A DNA stretch of 64,000 bases from VGBV01 sp963780395 (GCA_963780395.1 CAWABY010000008.1:59551-123550), one strand, 5' to 3'; positions 25,309 through 33,884 are shown, counted from the first letter of the stretch. Notes: generated from the letters alone by a model not told the origin. Program-made: numbers and translations.

Positions 25309-27462
25309 ATGATCGCGCTCGGCTCGGCAACCCTCGCCGCGGCGCTGCTGGTAGCCCTGTTCGCCGCCGGCGCGGCGCTGTATGGCGGCTTCAACGCAGA
25401 CCGCCGGTGGGTGGACGCGGCGCGCCGCGCCGTCTACTCGCTGGCGGCCCTGTTGACGACCGCCGTCGTGGTGCTGGAGTCCGCCTTCCTGCGCGACGAC
25501 TTCGGCTTCGAGGTCGTCGCCGAGCACTCCTCGACGACGACGCCGACCTTCTACAAGCTGACCGCGATGTGGTCCAGCCAGGAGGGCTCGCTGCTGCTCT
25601 GGGCCTGGGTGCTGTCGCTGGCCGCGAGCGCGGTCCTCTACCTGACCCGGCGCCGCCACCGCGAGCTCGTGCCCTGGGCGACCGCCGTGCTGATGGGGAT
25701 CGGCTCGTTCTTCATCGGACTGATGCTGTTCGCCGCGCCGCCGTTCTCCGAGCTGTCGCCGGCGCCGGCGGAGGGGGCGGGGCTGACGCCGCTGCTGCGC
25801 AACCCCTACATGGTCATCCACCCGCCGATGCTCTACACGGGCTACGTGCTGCTGTCGATCCCGTTCGCGTTCGCGATCGGGGCCTTGGTCGCGCGCAAGC
25901 TGGACGCCAGCTGGATCCAGGTGACGCGGCGCTTCGCGCTCACGGCCTGGCTCTTCCTCGGGCTCGGACTGCTGCTGGGCTCGCGCTGGTCATATGAGGA
26001 GCTCGGCTGGGGGGGCTACTGGGGCTGGGACCCGGTCGAGAACGCGGCGCTGATGCCCTTCCTGGTGACCACCGCCTTCATCCACTCGATCATGGTCCAG
26101 GAGCGCCGCGGCATGCTCAAGGTCTGGAACGTGAGCCTGATCTGCGGTGCCTTCGTGCTGGCGCTGCTAGGCACCTTCCTGGTTCGCTCGGGGATCCTGC
26201 AGTCGATCCACGCGTTCGGGGCCTCGACGGTCGGGGGTCCGTTGCTGGTGCTGATCGGGATCGTCGCGATCGGCGCCACCGCTCTCATCGTCAGTCGGCT
26301 GACGGACCTGCGGCCCGAGCGGCGGATCAGCTCGGCGCTCTCGCGCGAGGCGATCTTCCTGGTCAACAACCTGCTGCTGGTCGGCCTCGCCGCGATCGTC
26401 TTCTGGGGCACCTTCTTCCCGCTGATCGCCGAGTTCTTCACCGGCACCCGCTCGTCGCTGGGTTCGCCCTGGTTCGATCGCTACGTGACCCCGATCGGGG
26501 TGCTGCTGGTGCTCTTCACCGGCATCGGCCCCCTGCTGGCGTGGGGCCGCCTCAGCGCCAAGGCCCTGAGGCGGGTGCTGCTGTGGCCTGCGGTCGTGGC
26601 GGGCGTGGCCGCGGTCGCGCTGGTCCTGTTCACGGACGCCGCCGACAGCCCCTGGGCTCTGTTCCTGTTCGCCTTCGCGGCCTTCACGCTGGTCGCCCTG
26701 AGCCAGGAGTTCTGGCGGGCGGGCTCGGCCCGGCGGGCGCTGACCGGCGAGCGCTACCCGGCCGCGCTCGTGGGCGCGATCGGCCGCAACCGGCGCCGCT
26801 ACGGCGGCTACGTGGTCCACGTCGGCATCGCGATCCTGCTGGTCGGGATCGCAGCCTCGTCGAGCTTCCAGACCAACAGCGACCTGCGCCTGGAGGTGGG
26901 GGAGTCGGCCACAGTCGGGGACTACGAGGTCACCTACAAGGGACTCGACGCCGACCCCGAGAACGAGCGCATCGCCTTCGCGGCCACCCTTGACGTGCGC
27001 AAGGACGGCGAGCAGTTCGCGCTGCTGGCCCCGGCGCGCAACTACTACCCGACCCAGGACCCGATGGCGGGCCCGATCGGCCGCTTCTTTGACGGGGAGG
27101 CGACCAGCGAGATCGGCCTCCGCTCGGGGGCGGGCGAGGACTTCTGGGCCGCCTTCCAGCCCGACCTTTCCACGCTCGACGACGAGATCGCTCGCGGCAA
27201 CCGCCAGCTCGCCGGCCTCCCGGCGGACGCGCAGGGCATCGCGATCCTGGCGCTGGCCGAGGAGTACGCGGCCAACCCGCCCCCCGCCACCTTCCGCGTG
27301 ATCGTCAACCCGCTGGTCATCTGGATCTGGATCGGCGCCCTGGTCGCGCTGGGCGGCGCCATGCTGGCGCTGTGGCCGTCGGCCGAGGCCCGCCGCCGCG
27401 TCCACGCCGCCTACGCGGCCAGGATCGGCCGCGAGCTGGGCACGGCGCGGCCGCCCTCCTAG
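25309..27462 (+). CDS. ccmF: Haem lyase CcmF (NrfE family)
   Basis: Large membrane protein that joins haem to apocytochrome c. 717 residues with about 14-15 membrane helices. The WWD haem-handling motif is at about 235-255 ('WGGYWGWDPVENAALMPFL'); conserved 'HPPMLYTGYVLLSIPFAFAI' supplies a haem-ligand His, and 'GYVVHVGIAILLVGIAASSS' begins the C-terminal half before the outer domain ('YEVTYKGLDADPENERIAFA'). The frame is intact. It is preceded by ccmE and followed by a hairpin and a CcmI-like gene. ccmA, ccmB and ccmC are not in view. Confidence 0.96.
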   Translation: MIALGSATLAAALLVALFAAGAALYGGFNADRRWVDAARRAVYSLAALLTTAVVVLESAFLRDDFGFEVVAEHSSTTTPTFYKLTAMWSSQEGSLLLWAWVLSLAASAVLYLTRRRHRELVPWATAVLMGIGSFFIGLMLFAAPPFSELSPAPAEGAGLTPLLRNPYMVIHPPMLYTGYVLLSIPFAFAIGALVARKLDASWIQVTRRFALTAWLFLGLGLLLGSRWSYEELGWGGYWGWDPVENAALMPFLVTTAFIHSIMVQERRGMLKVWNVSLICGAFVLALLGTFLVRSGILQSIHAFGASTVGGPLLVLIGIVAIGATALIVSRLTDLRPERRISSALSREAIFLVNNLLLVGLAAIVFWGTFFPLIAEFFTGTRSSLGSPWFDRYVTPIGVLLVLFTGIGPLLAWGRLSAKALRRVLLWPAVVAGVAAVALVLFTDAADSPWALFLFAFAAFTLVALSQEFWRAGSARRALTGERYPAALVGAIGRNRRRYGGYVVHVGIAILLVGIAASSSFQTNSDLRLEVGESATVGDYEVTYKGLDADPENERIAFAATLDVRKDGEQFALLAPARNYYPTQDPMAGPIGRFFDGEATSEIGLRSGAGEDFWAAFQPDLSTLDDEIARGNRQLAGLPADAQGIAILALAEEYAANPPPATFRVIVNPLVIWIWIGALVALGGAMLALWPSAEARRRVHAAYAARIGRELGTARPPS

Positions 27463-27500
27463 GGCAGACCCTTGGCGTCGCGGTGGCGCCGGCCGCCGCG

Positions 27501-27546
27501 GGGATTGGCGCCTTTTTCGCCCTATAGACGAGAAAGGCGCCAACCC
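27501..27546. repeat. 18-bp-stem intergenic hairpin after ccmF
   Basis: TTGGCGCCTTTTTCG (27505-27519) pairs with CGAGAAAGGCGCCAA (27529-27543) around a 9-nt loop; all 15 pairs form in RNA, one as G-U. Flanking GGG and CCC extend the stem past a bulged A. There is no T-run after the stem, so it is not a standard terminator. The core word resembles the AAAGCGCCA words of the palindrome near 6.2 kb. Confidence 0.75.
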
Positions 27547-27570
27547 AGCCTGCTAACTAGCGTTTCCCCC

Positions 27571-27849
27571 GTGGAGCTGCTCATCGCCATCGTCCTCCTC
27601 GCCCTCGTTGCCGCTTTTGTGTCGGTCCCGTTGCGCCGAGCGGCCGGCACAGACGACCCCGACCCGCTCGACGCCGAGCGCGCCGAGCTCGAGGCTCGCA
27701 AGCAGGCCAAGTACCGCCAGATCCGCGACGCCGAGGCCGACCGGGCCTCGGGCAAGCTGACCGAGGAGGACTTCCGGCGCATCAATCGCGAGCTGCGCGG
27801 CGAGGCGATCGAGATCCTGAAGCGGATAGACGGGCTCGAGCGCGGCTAG
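27571..27849 (+). CDS. Small CcmI-like membrane/coiled-coil protein
   Basis: 92 residues, GTG at 27571. One N-terminal membrane helix ('LLIAIVLLALVAAFVSVPL') followed by a charged coiled-coil ending in 'LTEEDFRRINRELRGEAIEI'. This layout copies the N-terminal membrane and L/E-x-x-x-G-x-L-x-E-E segment of CcmI, without the TPR domain. Position after ccmE-ccmF supports a role in cytochrome c maturation, perhaps as a stub chaperone; this is inference. The stop shares the word CTAG with the opposing gene. Confidence 0.65.
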   Translation: MELLIAIVLLALVAAFVSVPLRRAAGTDDPDPLDAERAELEARKQAKYRQIRDAEADRASGKLTEEDFRRINRELRGEAIEILKRIDGLERG

Positions 27850-28403
27850 GTGCGCGCCCCGCCGTCCGGCCAGGCGGGGTCGCTCGAGTCCCACTCGATC
27901 TCGATCGGGACATCGGACAGCTCGCGGTAGCGCTTGTAGTTGAGCCGGCGTGTGATGGCGCGGAACAGCTTGTCCGCCGGACCCCACATCGCCACCCAGC
28001 CGAGCACGACGAGCCCCTGGGCGACGCTGTCGAAGAACCCCTCCTCGCCGGTCGCCCTGTCGACGAGGTTGGAGAGGAACAGGCAGGCGACGAGGAAGGC
28101 GAAGGCGATCTGAGCCTGGCGCAGGGCGCTGCGGGAGTAGATCGCGAACCTGCCGGCCTCGTCGCTGGTCTCGCGCAGGTCGTTGCGGATCGCCGTCTGC
28201 AGCTCGTCCGCGAGCCCCGGCCGCCGCAGCTCCGAGGGCACGACCACGGTCAGGCGGCCGGGCCGCTCCTCCCGGGTGTCGATCCAGGCGTCGAAGATGC
28301 GCGCGCGGACCTCGTCGGTGAGCGGGCGATGCTCCATCGGCTCGACGCTGTAAGGATCGAGCAGGTCGCCGATCGTCGGCACCCGGATCGCGAACCTCTC
28401 CAC
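27846..28403 (-). CDS. Hypothetical two-helix membrane protein
   Basis: 185 residues. A soluble N-terminal region ('TVVVPSELRRPGLADELQTA') is followed by two hydrophobic segments ('IAFAFLVACLFLSNLVDRAT' and 'VAQGLVVLGWVAMWGPAD') and a polar tail with 'RRLNYKRYRELSDVPIEIEW'. I do not recognise a named family; similar proteins with N-terminal soluble and C-terminal two-helix layout are common in actinobacteria. It ends against the CcmI-like gene and starts 75 bp from the secG start, divergently. Confidence 0.65.
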   Translation of the reverse strand: MERFAIRVPTIGDLLDPYSVEPMEHRPLTDEVRARIFDAWIDTREERPGRLTVVVPSELRRPGLADELQTAIRNDLRETSDEAGRFAIYSRSALRQAQIAFAFLVACLFLSNLVDRATGEEGFFDSVAQGLVVLGWVAMWGPADKLFRAITRRLNYKRYRELSDVPIEIEWDSSDPAWPDGGART

Positions 28404-28478
28404 GCCGCTGAGACTAGGAGCCGCACCGGACCGCCCTCCAAGGGAGGCGGGGCCCCCGCTTCTCTACACTGCCCGGCG

Positions 28479-28703
28479 ATGGAGACGCTCCTGCACGTGG
28501 TCCAGGTCCTGCTCTCGGTGATCGTGGTCTTCCTGGTCCTGCTCCACTCGGGCAAGGACTCGGGCCTCTCCGGCATGGCCGGAATCGGCGGAGGGGGCGG
28601 CTCCTTCGGCGGCGGCTCCCTGGTCGAGCGGAACCTGACCCGCTGGACGATCTTCTTCTCCGTCCTCTGGGCGCTCAACGCGCTCATCCTGATCAGGCTG
28701 TAG
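28479..28703 (+). CDS. secG: Preprotein translocase subunit SecG
   Basis: 74 residues: helix 1 'VVQVLLSVIVVFLVLLHSGK', a Gly/Ser-rich loop ('GLSGMAGIGGGGGSFGGGS') and helix 2 'WTIFFSVLWALNALILIRL'. This is the standard two-helix SecG that supports SecYEG translocation. ATG at 28479. The binding lipoprotein gene follows after 15 bp. In many actinobacteria secG sits right after tpiA; here it has moved about 17 kb away from the glycolytic operon. Confidence 0.93.
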   Translation: METLLHVVQVLLSVIVVFLVLLHSGKDSGLSGMAGIGGGGGSFGGGSLVERNLTRWTIFFSVLWALNALILIRL

Positions 28704-28718
28704 GCACAGCCGGGCCTG

Positions 28719-29660
28719 GTGAAGGCCTCGCTGCCCATCGCCTGCGCCGCGGCCCTGCTGCTGGCGGCATGCGGCGACGAGAGCACCGGGACCCAGGGCA
28801 CCGCGGGCCTGCCCGCGACTGGTGGCGCCGGCGGCATCACCTACGCGCTTCCCGCCCTTCCGGCCGGGCTTGACCCGCTGGCCGCGCGCAGCCTGGACGC
28901 GCAGGTCGTCAGCCGCCAGGTCCACGAGCCGCTGGTCGCGGTCCAGTCCGCTCCCTACAGCGGCCATCGGCAGCGCATGGGCCTGGCCACGGCGCTGCGG
29001 CCCTCCCAGGACCGCACCGTGTGGACGGTGGCGTTGCGGCGCGGGGTCCGCTTCCAGGACGGCAGCCCCTTCGACGCCGCCGCCGTGCTCGCGAACTCGC
29101 GCCGCTGGTCCTCGACCGCCGCCGGCGCGGCGCTGCTGCCCGACCTGTTCGCGGTCGATTCGCCCCGGCCCGGCGAGGTCCGCTTCCTGCTCGACCGGCC
29201 GGTCCCGGACCTGCCGCGCCTGCTCGCCGACGCGCGCTTGGGCATCGTCTCGCCCCGTGCCCTGAGCCCGCAGAGCGGGACCGCCTCGCGCTACCGCGCC
29301 GGCGCCGACACGGGCACCGGGCCGTTTCAGCTCGGCACGCGAGGCGAGGGCGTGATCGAGCTGGCGCGCAACCCCGGCTGGTGGGGGAGCCCGCTGGGGC
29401 TCGGCCCCGCCCTCGACTCGGTCGCCTTCCGGCGCCTGCCGCAGGTCGCCGCGCGGGACGCGGCGCTGCGGAGCGGCGAGGCGCAGATCGCGGGGCCGCT
29501 GCCCCCGGCCGCCCTGCGCTCGATCGATCAGGACCCGTTGCTGCGCGCGGTCCCCGGGCTGGCGGGCGGGCTGGGCGCCGAGGCGTCGGTGCGTGGGCTC
29601 GACCCTGATCTGCCGCTGCCGCTGCTGTCCGCCGTCTGGCTGACGAGGCTGCCCGACTGA
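28719..29660 (+). CDS. Short family-5 (oligopeptide-type) extracellular binding lipoprotein
   Basis: 313 residues, GTG at 28719. Signal peptide with lipobox 'LLLAAC', then a family SBP_bac_5 N-terminal lobe: 'ALPAGLDPLAARSLDAQVVS', 'QDRTVWTVALRRGVRFQDGS' and 'DTGTGPFQLGTRGEGVIELA'. Typical DppA/OppA proteins are about 500 residues; this one ends after 'LLSAVWLTRLPD', so most of lobe II's hinge-return sequence is missing. No ABC permease is adjacent. It may be a natural short form or a decayed receptor; the frame is clean. Confidence 0.85.
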   Translation: MKASLPIACAAALLLAACGDESTGTQGTAGLPATGGAGGITYALPALPAGLDPLAARSLDAQVVSRQVHEPLVAVQSAPYSGHRQRMGLATALRPSQDRTVWTVALRRGVRFQDGSPFDAAAVLANSRRWSSTAAGAALLPDLFAVDSPRPGEVRFLLDRPVPDLPRLLADARLGIVSPRALSPQSGTASRYRAGADTGTGPFQLGTRGEGVIELARNPGWWGSPLGLGPALDSVAFRRLPQVAARDAALRSGEAQIAGPLPPAALRSIDQDPLLRAVPGLAGGLGAEASVRGLDPDLPLPLLSAVWLTRLPD

Positions 29661-29704
29661 GCGGAGGGTCGCCCGGGGCGCGCGGGGACATAGGGTTTCT
29701 CGCA

Positions 29705-30498
29705 ATGGGATCGCGCGAGACGGTCAAGCTCGAGGTCAGCGGCGGGGCGGCGCGCGTCGTCCTCAACCGCCCCGATTCGCTCAACTCCTGGAACGAGCAG
29801 TTCGGACGCGAGCTGCTGGAGGTGGTGCGCGAGGTCTCGGCCGACGACGCCGTGCGCGCGGTGATGATCACCGGCGCCGGCCGCGCCTTCTCCTCGGGCG
29901 CGGACCTGAAGGAGCAGCGCTCGGGTGACGACGGCCTGCCCGACCTGAGCCAGCGGCTGAAGGAGATCTACCACCCGATCATCCTCGGAATCCGCGAGAT
30001 GCCGAAGCCCGTGATCGCCGCCGTCAACGGCCCCGCGGTCGGGATCGGCTGCTCGCTGGCGCTGGACTGCGACCTGGTGCTGGCGGCCGAGTCCGCCTAC
30101 TTCCTGCTCGCCTTCGTCAACATCGGCCTGGTGCCCAGACGGCGGCTCGACGGCGCTGCTGCCGGCCCGAGCCGGAGTCGCGAGGTCGGTCGAGATGGGG
30201 ATGCTGGGAGAGCGCGTCCCGGCCGAGCAGGCCTTGGAGTGGGGGATCGTCAACCGCGTCCTCGCCGACGACCGGCTGATCGAGGACTCGGAGCTGATGC
30301 TGCAGCATCTGGCCGGCGGCCCTACCAAGGCCTACGCGAACTTCAAGACAGCTGATCAACCGCCGGGTCTATGCGGGGATCGAGGGCCAGCTCGAGGCCG
30401 AGGCCGACGCCCAGCGCGAGCAGGGCCATACCGCCGACTTCGTCGAGGGCGTGCTCGCGTTCGCCGAGAAGCGGCCGCCGAAGTTCACCGGCAGCTGA
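29705..30498 (+). CDS. Enoyl-CoA hydratase/isomerase (frame-broken)
   Basis: Second crotonase-family gene of the window. ATG at 29705: 'VVLNRPDSLNSWNEQFGREL', first oxyanion segment 'GRAFSSGADLKEQ' and second 'VIAAVNGPAVGIGCSLALDC'. After about 30135 the frame changes, giving 'DGGSTALLPARAGVARSVEM', and again after about 30350 ('LINRRVYAGIEGQLEAEADA'). The C-terminal 'DFVEGVLAFAEKRPPKF' is the typical FxEG..AF.EKR-PxF ending. Repaired length is about 264. The active-site acid after the second loop is Asp (VPDGG). Likely in 2-enoyl-CoA metabolism (PaaG-like), not proven. Confidence 0.9.
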
Positions 30499-30499
30499 C

Positions 30500-30808
30500 G
30501 TGATCGTCGTGATCGGAAGGGTGCGCTGCGCGGAGGAGAACCGCGAGGCCCTGCTCGCGGCGCTCACCCGGATGCAGGACGAATCCCGCAAGGAGGAAGG
30601 CTGTCTGCGCTACGGCTTCTTCTCGGCGGTCGAGGACCCGCTCGGCTTCGTCGCCGTGGAGGAGTGGGCCGACCGCGAGGCCCTTGATCGCCACTTCGCC
30701 CAGCCCCATCTTCAGGAGTTCGCAGGGAGGCTGCTCGAGCTCGTCTCCGAGCGACCCGAGGTGGCGATCCACGAGGTCGCCGGCACGAGCGACTTCCCGG
30801 GCTCCTAG
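30500..30808 (+). CDS. Antibiotic biosynthesis monooxygenase (ABM) domain protein
   Basis: 102 residues, GTG at 30500, one base after the hydratase stop. Dimeric alpha/beta ABM fold: 'VVIGRVRCAEENREALLAAL', 'EEGCLRYGFFSAVEDPLGFV' and 'EEWADREALDRHFAQPHLQE'. The family includes quinone monooxygenases, haem-degrading enzymes and YgiN; the reaction cannot be assigned. It is probably co-transcribed with the preceding gene. Confidence 0.88.
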   Translation: MIVVIGRVRCAEENREALLAALTRMQDESRKEEGCLRYGFFSAVEDPLGFVAVEEWADREALDRHFAQPHLQEFAGRLLELVSERPEVAIHEVAGTSDFPGS

Positions 30809-30818
30809 GGTGCTTGCA

Positions 30819-30904
<86 letters not shown>

Positions 30905-30982
30905 GGGAACGCAGGCATGTTAGCCGCGGCCGCCTGAGGCACACGGCCGGGCGGGCGCCGGCGCCCGGGCCGGGGGAGGGGC

Positions 30983-31011
30983 TTGAAAGTGTCCGGAGAC
31001 CCCGCTACTCT
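30983..31011 (+). promoter_or_regulatory. lexA promoter (-35 TTGAAA, -10 TACTCT)
   Basis: TTGAAA at 30983-30988 and TACTCT at 31006-31011 are separated by exactly 17 bases, a good housekeeping-sigma promoter. The SOS box begins three bases after the -10 box, so LexA bound there would cover the transcription start. Confidence 0.7.
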
Positions 31012-31013
31012 TC

Positions 31014-31027
31014 CGAACGTGTGTTCG
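31014..31027 (+). promoter_or_regulatory. LexA-binding SOS box
   Basis: CGAACGTGTGTTCG is a 14-bp palindrome matching the Gram-positive/actinobacterial SOS consensus CGAAC-N4-GTTCG, with all ten defined positions correct. It lies 50 bp before lexA, implying autoregulation. I found no equally good box before uvrC. Confidence 0.88.
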
Positions 31028-31076
31028 CCCATGACAGCGCTCGACCGGCCCGAGGCCGGCTGACCGAGGAGGAGCG

Positions 31077-31697
31077 ATGGACGTCGTCAAGGACCTGAGC
31101 AAGCGCCAGCGCGAGATCTTCGACTACATCGGCCGCTACCTCAGCCGCCACGGATACCCGCCGACGGTGCGCGAGATCGGCAAGGCCGTCGGGCTGACCA
31201 GCTCCTCCACGGTGCACGCGCACCTGTCGAAGCTCGAGACGCTGGGCGTGCTCAAGCGCGACCCGACCAAGCCGCGGGCGATGGAGGTCATGGTCGAGCG
31301 CGCCAAGCGCGCGGTGCGCCCCACCGGCCTGCCGCTGGTCGGCCAGGTCGCCGCGGGCTCGCCGATAGTGGCCGAGGAGAACGTCGAGGAGTATCTGCAG
31401 GTGCCCGACGTGATCGGCGGCGAGGCCGGCGACTACATCCTGCGGGTGCGCGGCGAGAGCATGGTCGACGCAGGAATCCTCGAGGGTGACTTCGTGGTCG
31501 TCCGGCCCGCCGACGACGCCGACAACGGCGAGATCGTGGTCGCGCTCGTGGGCGACGAGGAGGCGACGGTGAAGCGGTTCTTCCGCGAGAAGGACCAGGT
31601 CCGCCTGCAGCCGGAGAACAAGAAGATGAAACCACTTCGCACCCGCGATGCGACCGTGCTCGGCCGCGTCGTCGGGGTGTTCCGGAGGGTCTCGTGA
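31077..31697 (+). CDS. lexA: LexA repressor
   Basis: SOS repressor and self-cleaving serine protease. 206 residues. Winged-helix DNA-binding domain at 1-70 ('KRQREIFDYIGRYLSRHGYP', 'VGLTSSSTVHAHLSKLE'). Cleavage site is the Ala-Gly bond in 'VGQVAAGSPIVAEEN'; the catalytic Ser is in 'VRGESMVDAGI' and Lys in 'EATVKRFFREKD'. ATG at 31077 follows AGGAGG. The stop overlaps the next gene (GTGA). Autoregulated through the box at 31014-31027. Confidence 0.98.
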   Translation: MDVVKDLSKRQREIFDYIGRYLSRHGYPPTVREIGKAVGLTSSSTVHAHLSKLETLGVLKRDPTKPRAMEVMVERAKRAVRPTGLPLVGQVAAGSPIVAEENVEEYLQVPDVIGGEAGDYILRVRGESMVDAGILEGDFVVVRPADDADNGEIVVALVGDEEATVKRFFREKDQVRLQPENKKMKPLRTRDATVLGRVVGVFRRVS

Positions 31698-31912
31698 GCG
31701 CAACCGCTCTAGCCACCGAGACCGCGGCCGTCGCGAGGCGATCGCAGGAGCATTCGTCGGCGAGGCTGTTCGAGTCGTCGGGGTCGACGCTCGAGGACAT
31801 CGTCCTCGGCGCCTGGGAGGACCTCGCGCTCCACGGCCGCACCGAATGCCCCGTCTGCGCTGGAGAGCTCGAGGTCGCCGGTTGCGAAACCTGCGGCTCC
31901 GAGCTCTCCTGA
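31694..31912 (+). CDS. Small protein with C-terminal zinc-ribbon-like CxxC pairs
   Basis: 72 residues, GTG overlapping the lexA stop by four bases. The N-terminal half is Ala/Ser-rich; the C-terminus 'ECPVCAGELEVAGCETCGSE' has two CxxC pairs eight residues apart, forming a rubredoxin-type zinc knuckle. I know no named family. Coupling to lexA means it should be SOS-induced with it. Confidence 0.72.
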   Translation: MSATALATETAAVARRSQEHSSARLFESSGSTLEDIVLGAWEDLALHGRTECPVCAGELEVAGCETCGSELS

Positions 31913-31953
31913 CGCGCAGCCGCGAAGTTCGAACGGCACCGAGAACCGAAAGG

Positions 31954-31983
31954 TTCGCAGCGGCCGCGCTCGAGGACTACCAT
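31954..31983 (+). promoter_or_regulatory. putative rnpB promoter
   Basis: TTCGCA (31954-31959) and TACCAT (31978-31983) with an 18-base spacer end eight bases before the inferred 5' end of RNase P RNA. The match to consensus is moderate; location is the main support. Confidence 0.4.
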
Positions 31984-31990
31984 TCACAGG

Positions 31991-32324
<334 letters not shown>

Positions 32325-32329
32325 TGACG

Positions 32330-32355
32330 GAGAGGGCCCCGCAAGGGGCCCTCTC
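32330..32355 (+). terminator. rho-independent terminator of rnpB
   Basis: GAGAGGGCCCC (32330-32340) and GGGGCCCTCTC (32345-32355) form a perfect 11-bp stem with a GCAA tetraloop, five bases after the RNase P RNA end, followed by TCATTTC. It also sits at the end of the opposing methyltransferase gene. Confidence 0.88.
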
Positions 32356-32997
32356 TCATTTCGGCCGCCGGAAGATCGTCGTCTCGACGGCCTGCGGCCA
32401 GCCGTCCTTGACGCCGGCGAAGCGGCGCCGGCGCCAGCCCGCAAGCAGCTCGTCGACGCCCGCGTAGGCGGGACGGTCGGAGTCGTCGAGCAACAGGTAC
32501 CCGCCCGGTCGCACCTTGCTGCGGCCCACCCTGACGGCCTCGACGCGGTCGGCCGCGGGCGACTCGAGGAAGTCGACCACGACCAGGTCGAACGCCTCGT
32601 CCTCGAGCGCATCGAGCTCGGAAACGAAGCGGTCGATCGGAAGGCCGCGCAGGTCGACGTTGGAGATGCCGTCGTCCGCGAGCAGCCCCCGGGCCCGCTC
32701 GAGCCAGTGCTCGTTGTCCTCGAAGGCGAGCACCGATTCCGAGCGCTTCGCCAGCCAGACGGTGGAGCGCCCCGAGCCCAGCTCGAGCACGCGCCAGTTG
32801 CGCCGCATCCGCCGTCCCAGCCAGCCGACCGCGGCCGGCACGATCCAGGGGCGCTCGGGGGCCTTGCCCAGGCGGGCCCGAAGCCGGGCGGCGGGCAGCC
32901 GCAGCCAGGCCGTGAGCGGCATCGGGCCACGCGCGGTGTGGTGGATCGAGGCGCGGATGCCATCGTCGTCGCGACCCCGCGAGGGCGCGGCGGTCAA
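32356..32997 (-). CDS. Class I SAM-dependent methyltransferase-like protein
   Basis: 213 residues, TTG start at 32997 overlapping the SDR stop (TTGA); an internal ATG at 32922 is an alternative. Motif I is 'WRVLELGSGRSTVWLAKRSE', the acidic ribose binder is in 'VLAFEDNEHWLERARGLLAD' and motif IV 'AFDLVVVDFLESPAADRVE'. A strand-6 segment 'GGYLLLDDSDRPAYAGVDEL' follows. This resembles methyltransferases of sugar or O-antigen type that act on their own. Coupled to an SDR; substrate unknown. Confidence 0.85.
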   Translation of the reverse strand: MTAAPSRGRDDDGIRASIHHTARGPMPLTAWLRLPAARLRARLGKAPERPWIVPAAVGWLGRRMRRNWRVLELGSGRSTVWLAKRSESVLAFEDNEHWLERARGLLADDGISNVDLRGLPIDRFVSELDALEDEAFDLVVVDFLESPAADRVEAVRVGRSKVRPGGYLLLDDSDRPAYAGVDELLAGWRRRRFAGVKDGWPQAVETTIFRRPK

Positions 32998-33815
32998 GGC
33001 GCCTGGCGCTCGAGCTTGCGCTTGAAGCGCGCCTGCCTTCGTCGCGCGTCCTTCATCACGAACGGGATCAGTCGCGTGGCGAGGGACGGGAAGGCATCGA
33101 AGAAGCGCACGAAAGCGCCGCGCCAGCGCGGGATCGTGACCACGGGGCGGGGGGAGTCGAGCAGCGAGGAGATCCGCTCGGCCACGCGCTCGGGCGTCAG
33201 CATCACGCCCGAAAACGATGCGGCCGCGTCGGGGTCGTCGAGCTTGTCCTCGAGCATCGGGCTCCAGATCCCGTCGGGGCAGACGGCCGAGACGTGGATC
33301 CCCTTGACCCCCGAGCGGCGCAGGTCCGCGAGCGTGCCGATCGTGTACGCCATCGCGGCGTGCTTGCTGGCGCCGTAGGCGACCTCACCGGGGGCCGCGA
33401 CCAGGCCCGCCAGAGAGATCACGTTGACGACGTGACCCGAGCCCGTGGGAAGCATCACGTCGAGCGCAGCCCGGGTTCCGTTGAAGGTCCCGACGGCGTT
33501 GACGTCCAGCATCGCGCGGTGGGCGCCAGGGTCCTGCTCGTAGACGACCCCGGGGATGAGGACGCCGGCGTTGTTGACCCAGACGTCCAGCGCGCCCGCG
33601 CGCGAGGCCACCTCCCGCGCGGCGGCGCCGCAGGCCTCGGCGTCGGTCACGTCCAGGCCCACTGACCAGGCACCCGAGCCGATCGCCTCGGCGGCGCGGG
33701 CGGCCGCATCTCCGTCCAGGTCGGTGACCGCGACCTGGTGGCCGCGGCCGGCGAGCATGCGAGCGATTGCGAGCCCGAGTCCGCCTCCAGCTCCGGTTAC
33801 GAGGGCCGCCGGCAC
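32994..33815 (-). CDS. Short-chain dehydrogenase/reductase with C-terminal extension
   Basis: 273 residues, GTG at 33815. Cofactor motif 'ALVTGAGGGLGLAIARML' (TGxxxGLG), Asp at the end of strand 2 ('VAVTDLDGDAAA', NAD preference), 'VNNAGVLIPG', catalytic Ser in 'VVNVISLAGLVAAPG' and the YxxxK pair in 'VAYGASKHAAMAY'. The C-terminal ~50 residues are basic ('RFFDAFPSLATRLIPFVMKD', 'RRRQARFKRKLERQ') and may contact membrane or partner. Translationally coupled to the methyltransferase gene downstream. Confidence 0.92.
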   Translation of the reverse strand: MPAALVTGAGGGLGLAIARMLAGRGHQVAVTDLDGDAAARAAEAIGSGAWSVGLDVTDAEACGAAAREVASRAGALDVWVNNAGVLIPGVVYEQDPGAHRAMLDVNAVGTFNGTRAALDVMLPTGSGHVVNVISLAGLVAAPGEVAYGASKHAAMAYTIGTLADLRRSGVKGIHVSAVCPDGIWSPMLEDKLDDPDAAASFSGVMLTPERVAERISSLLDSPRPVVTIPRWRGAFVRFFDAFPSLATRLIPFVMKDARRRQARFKRKLERQAP

Positions 33816-33884
33816 GCCGTGAGCATACGGGTCGTTCGGAGCCGTACCTATTACCGACTACATCGGCTCAAAGGTCTGTTAGGG

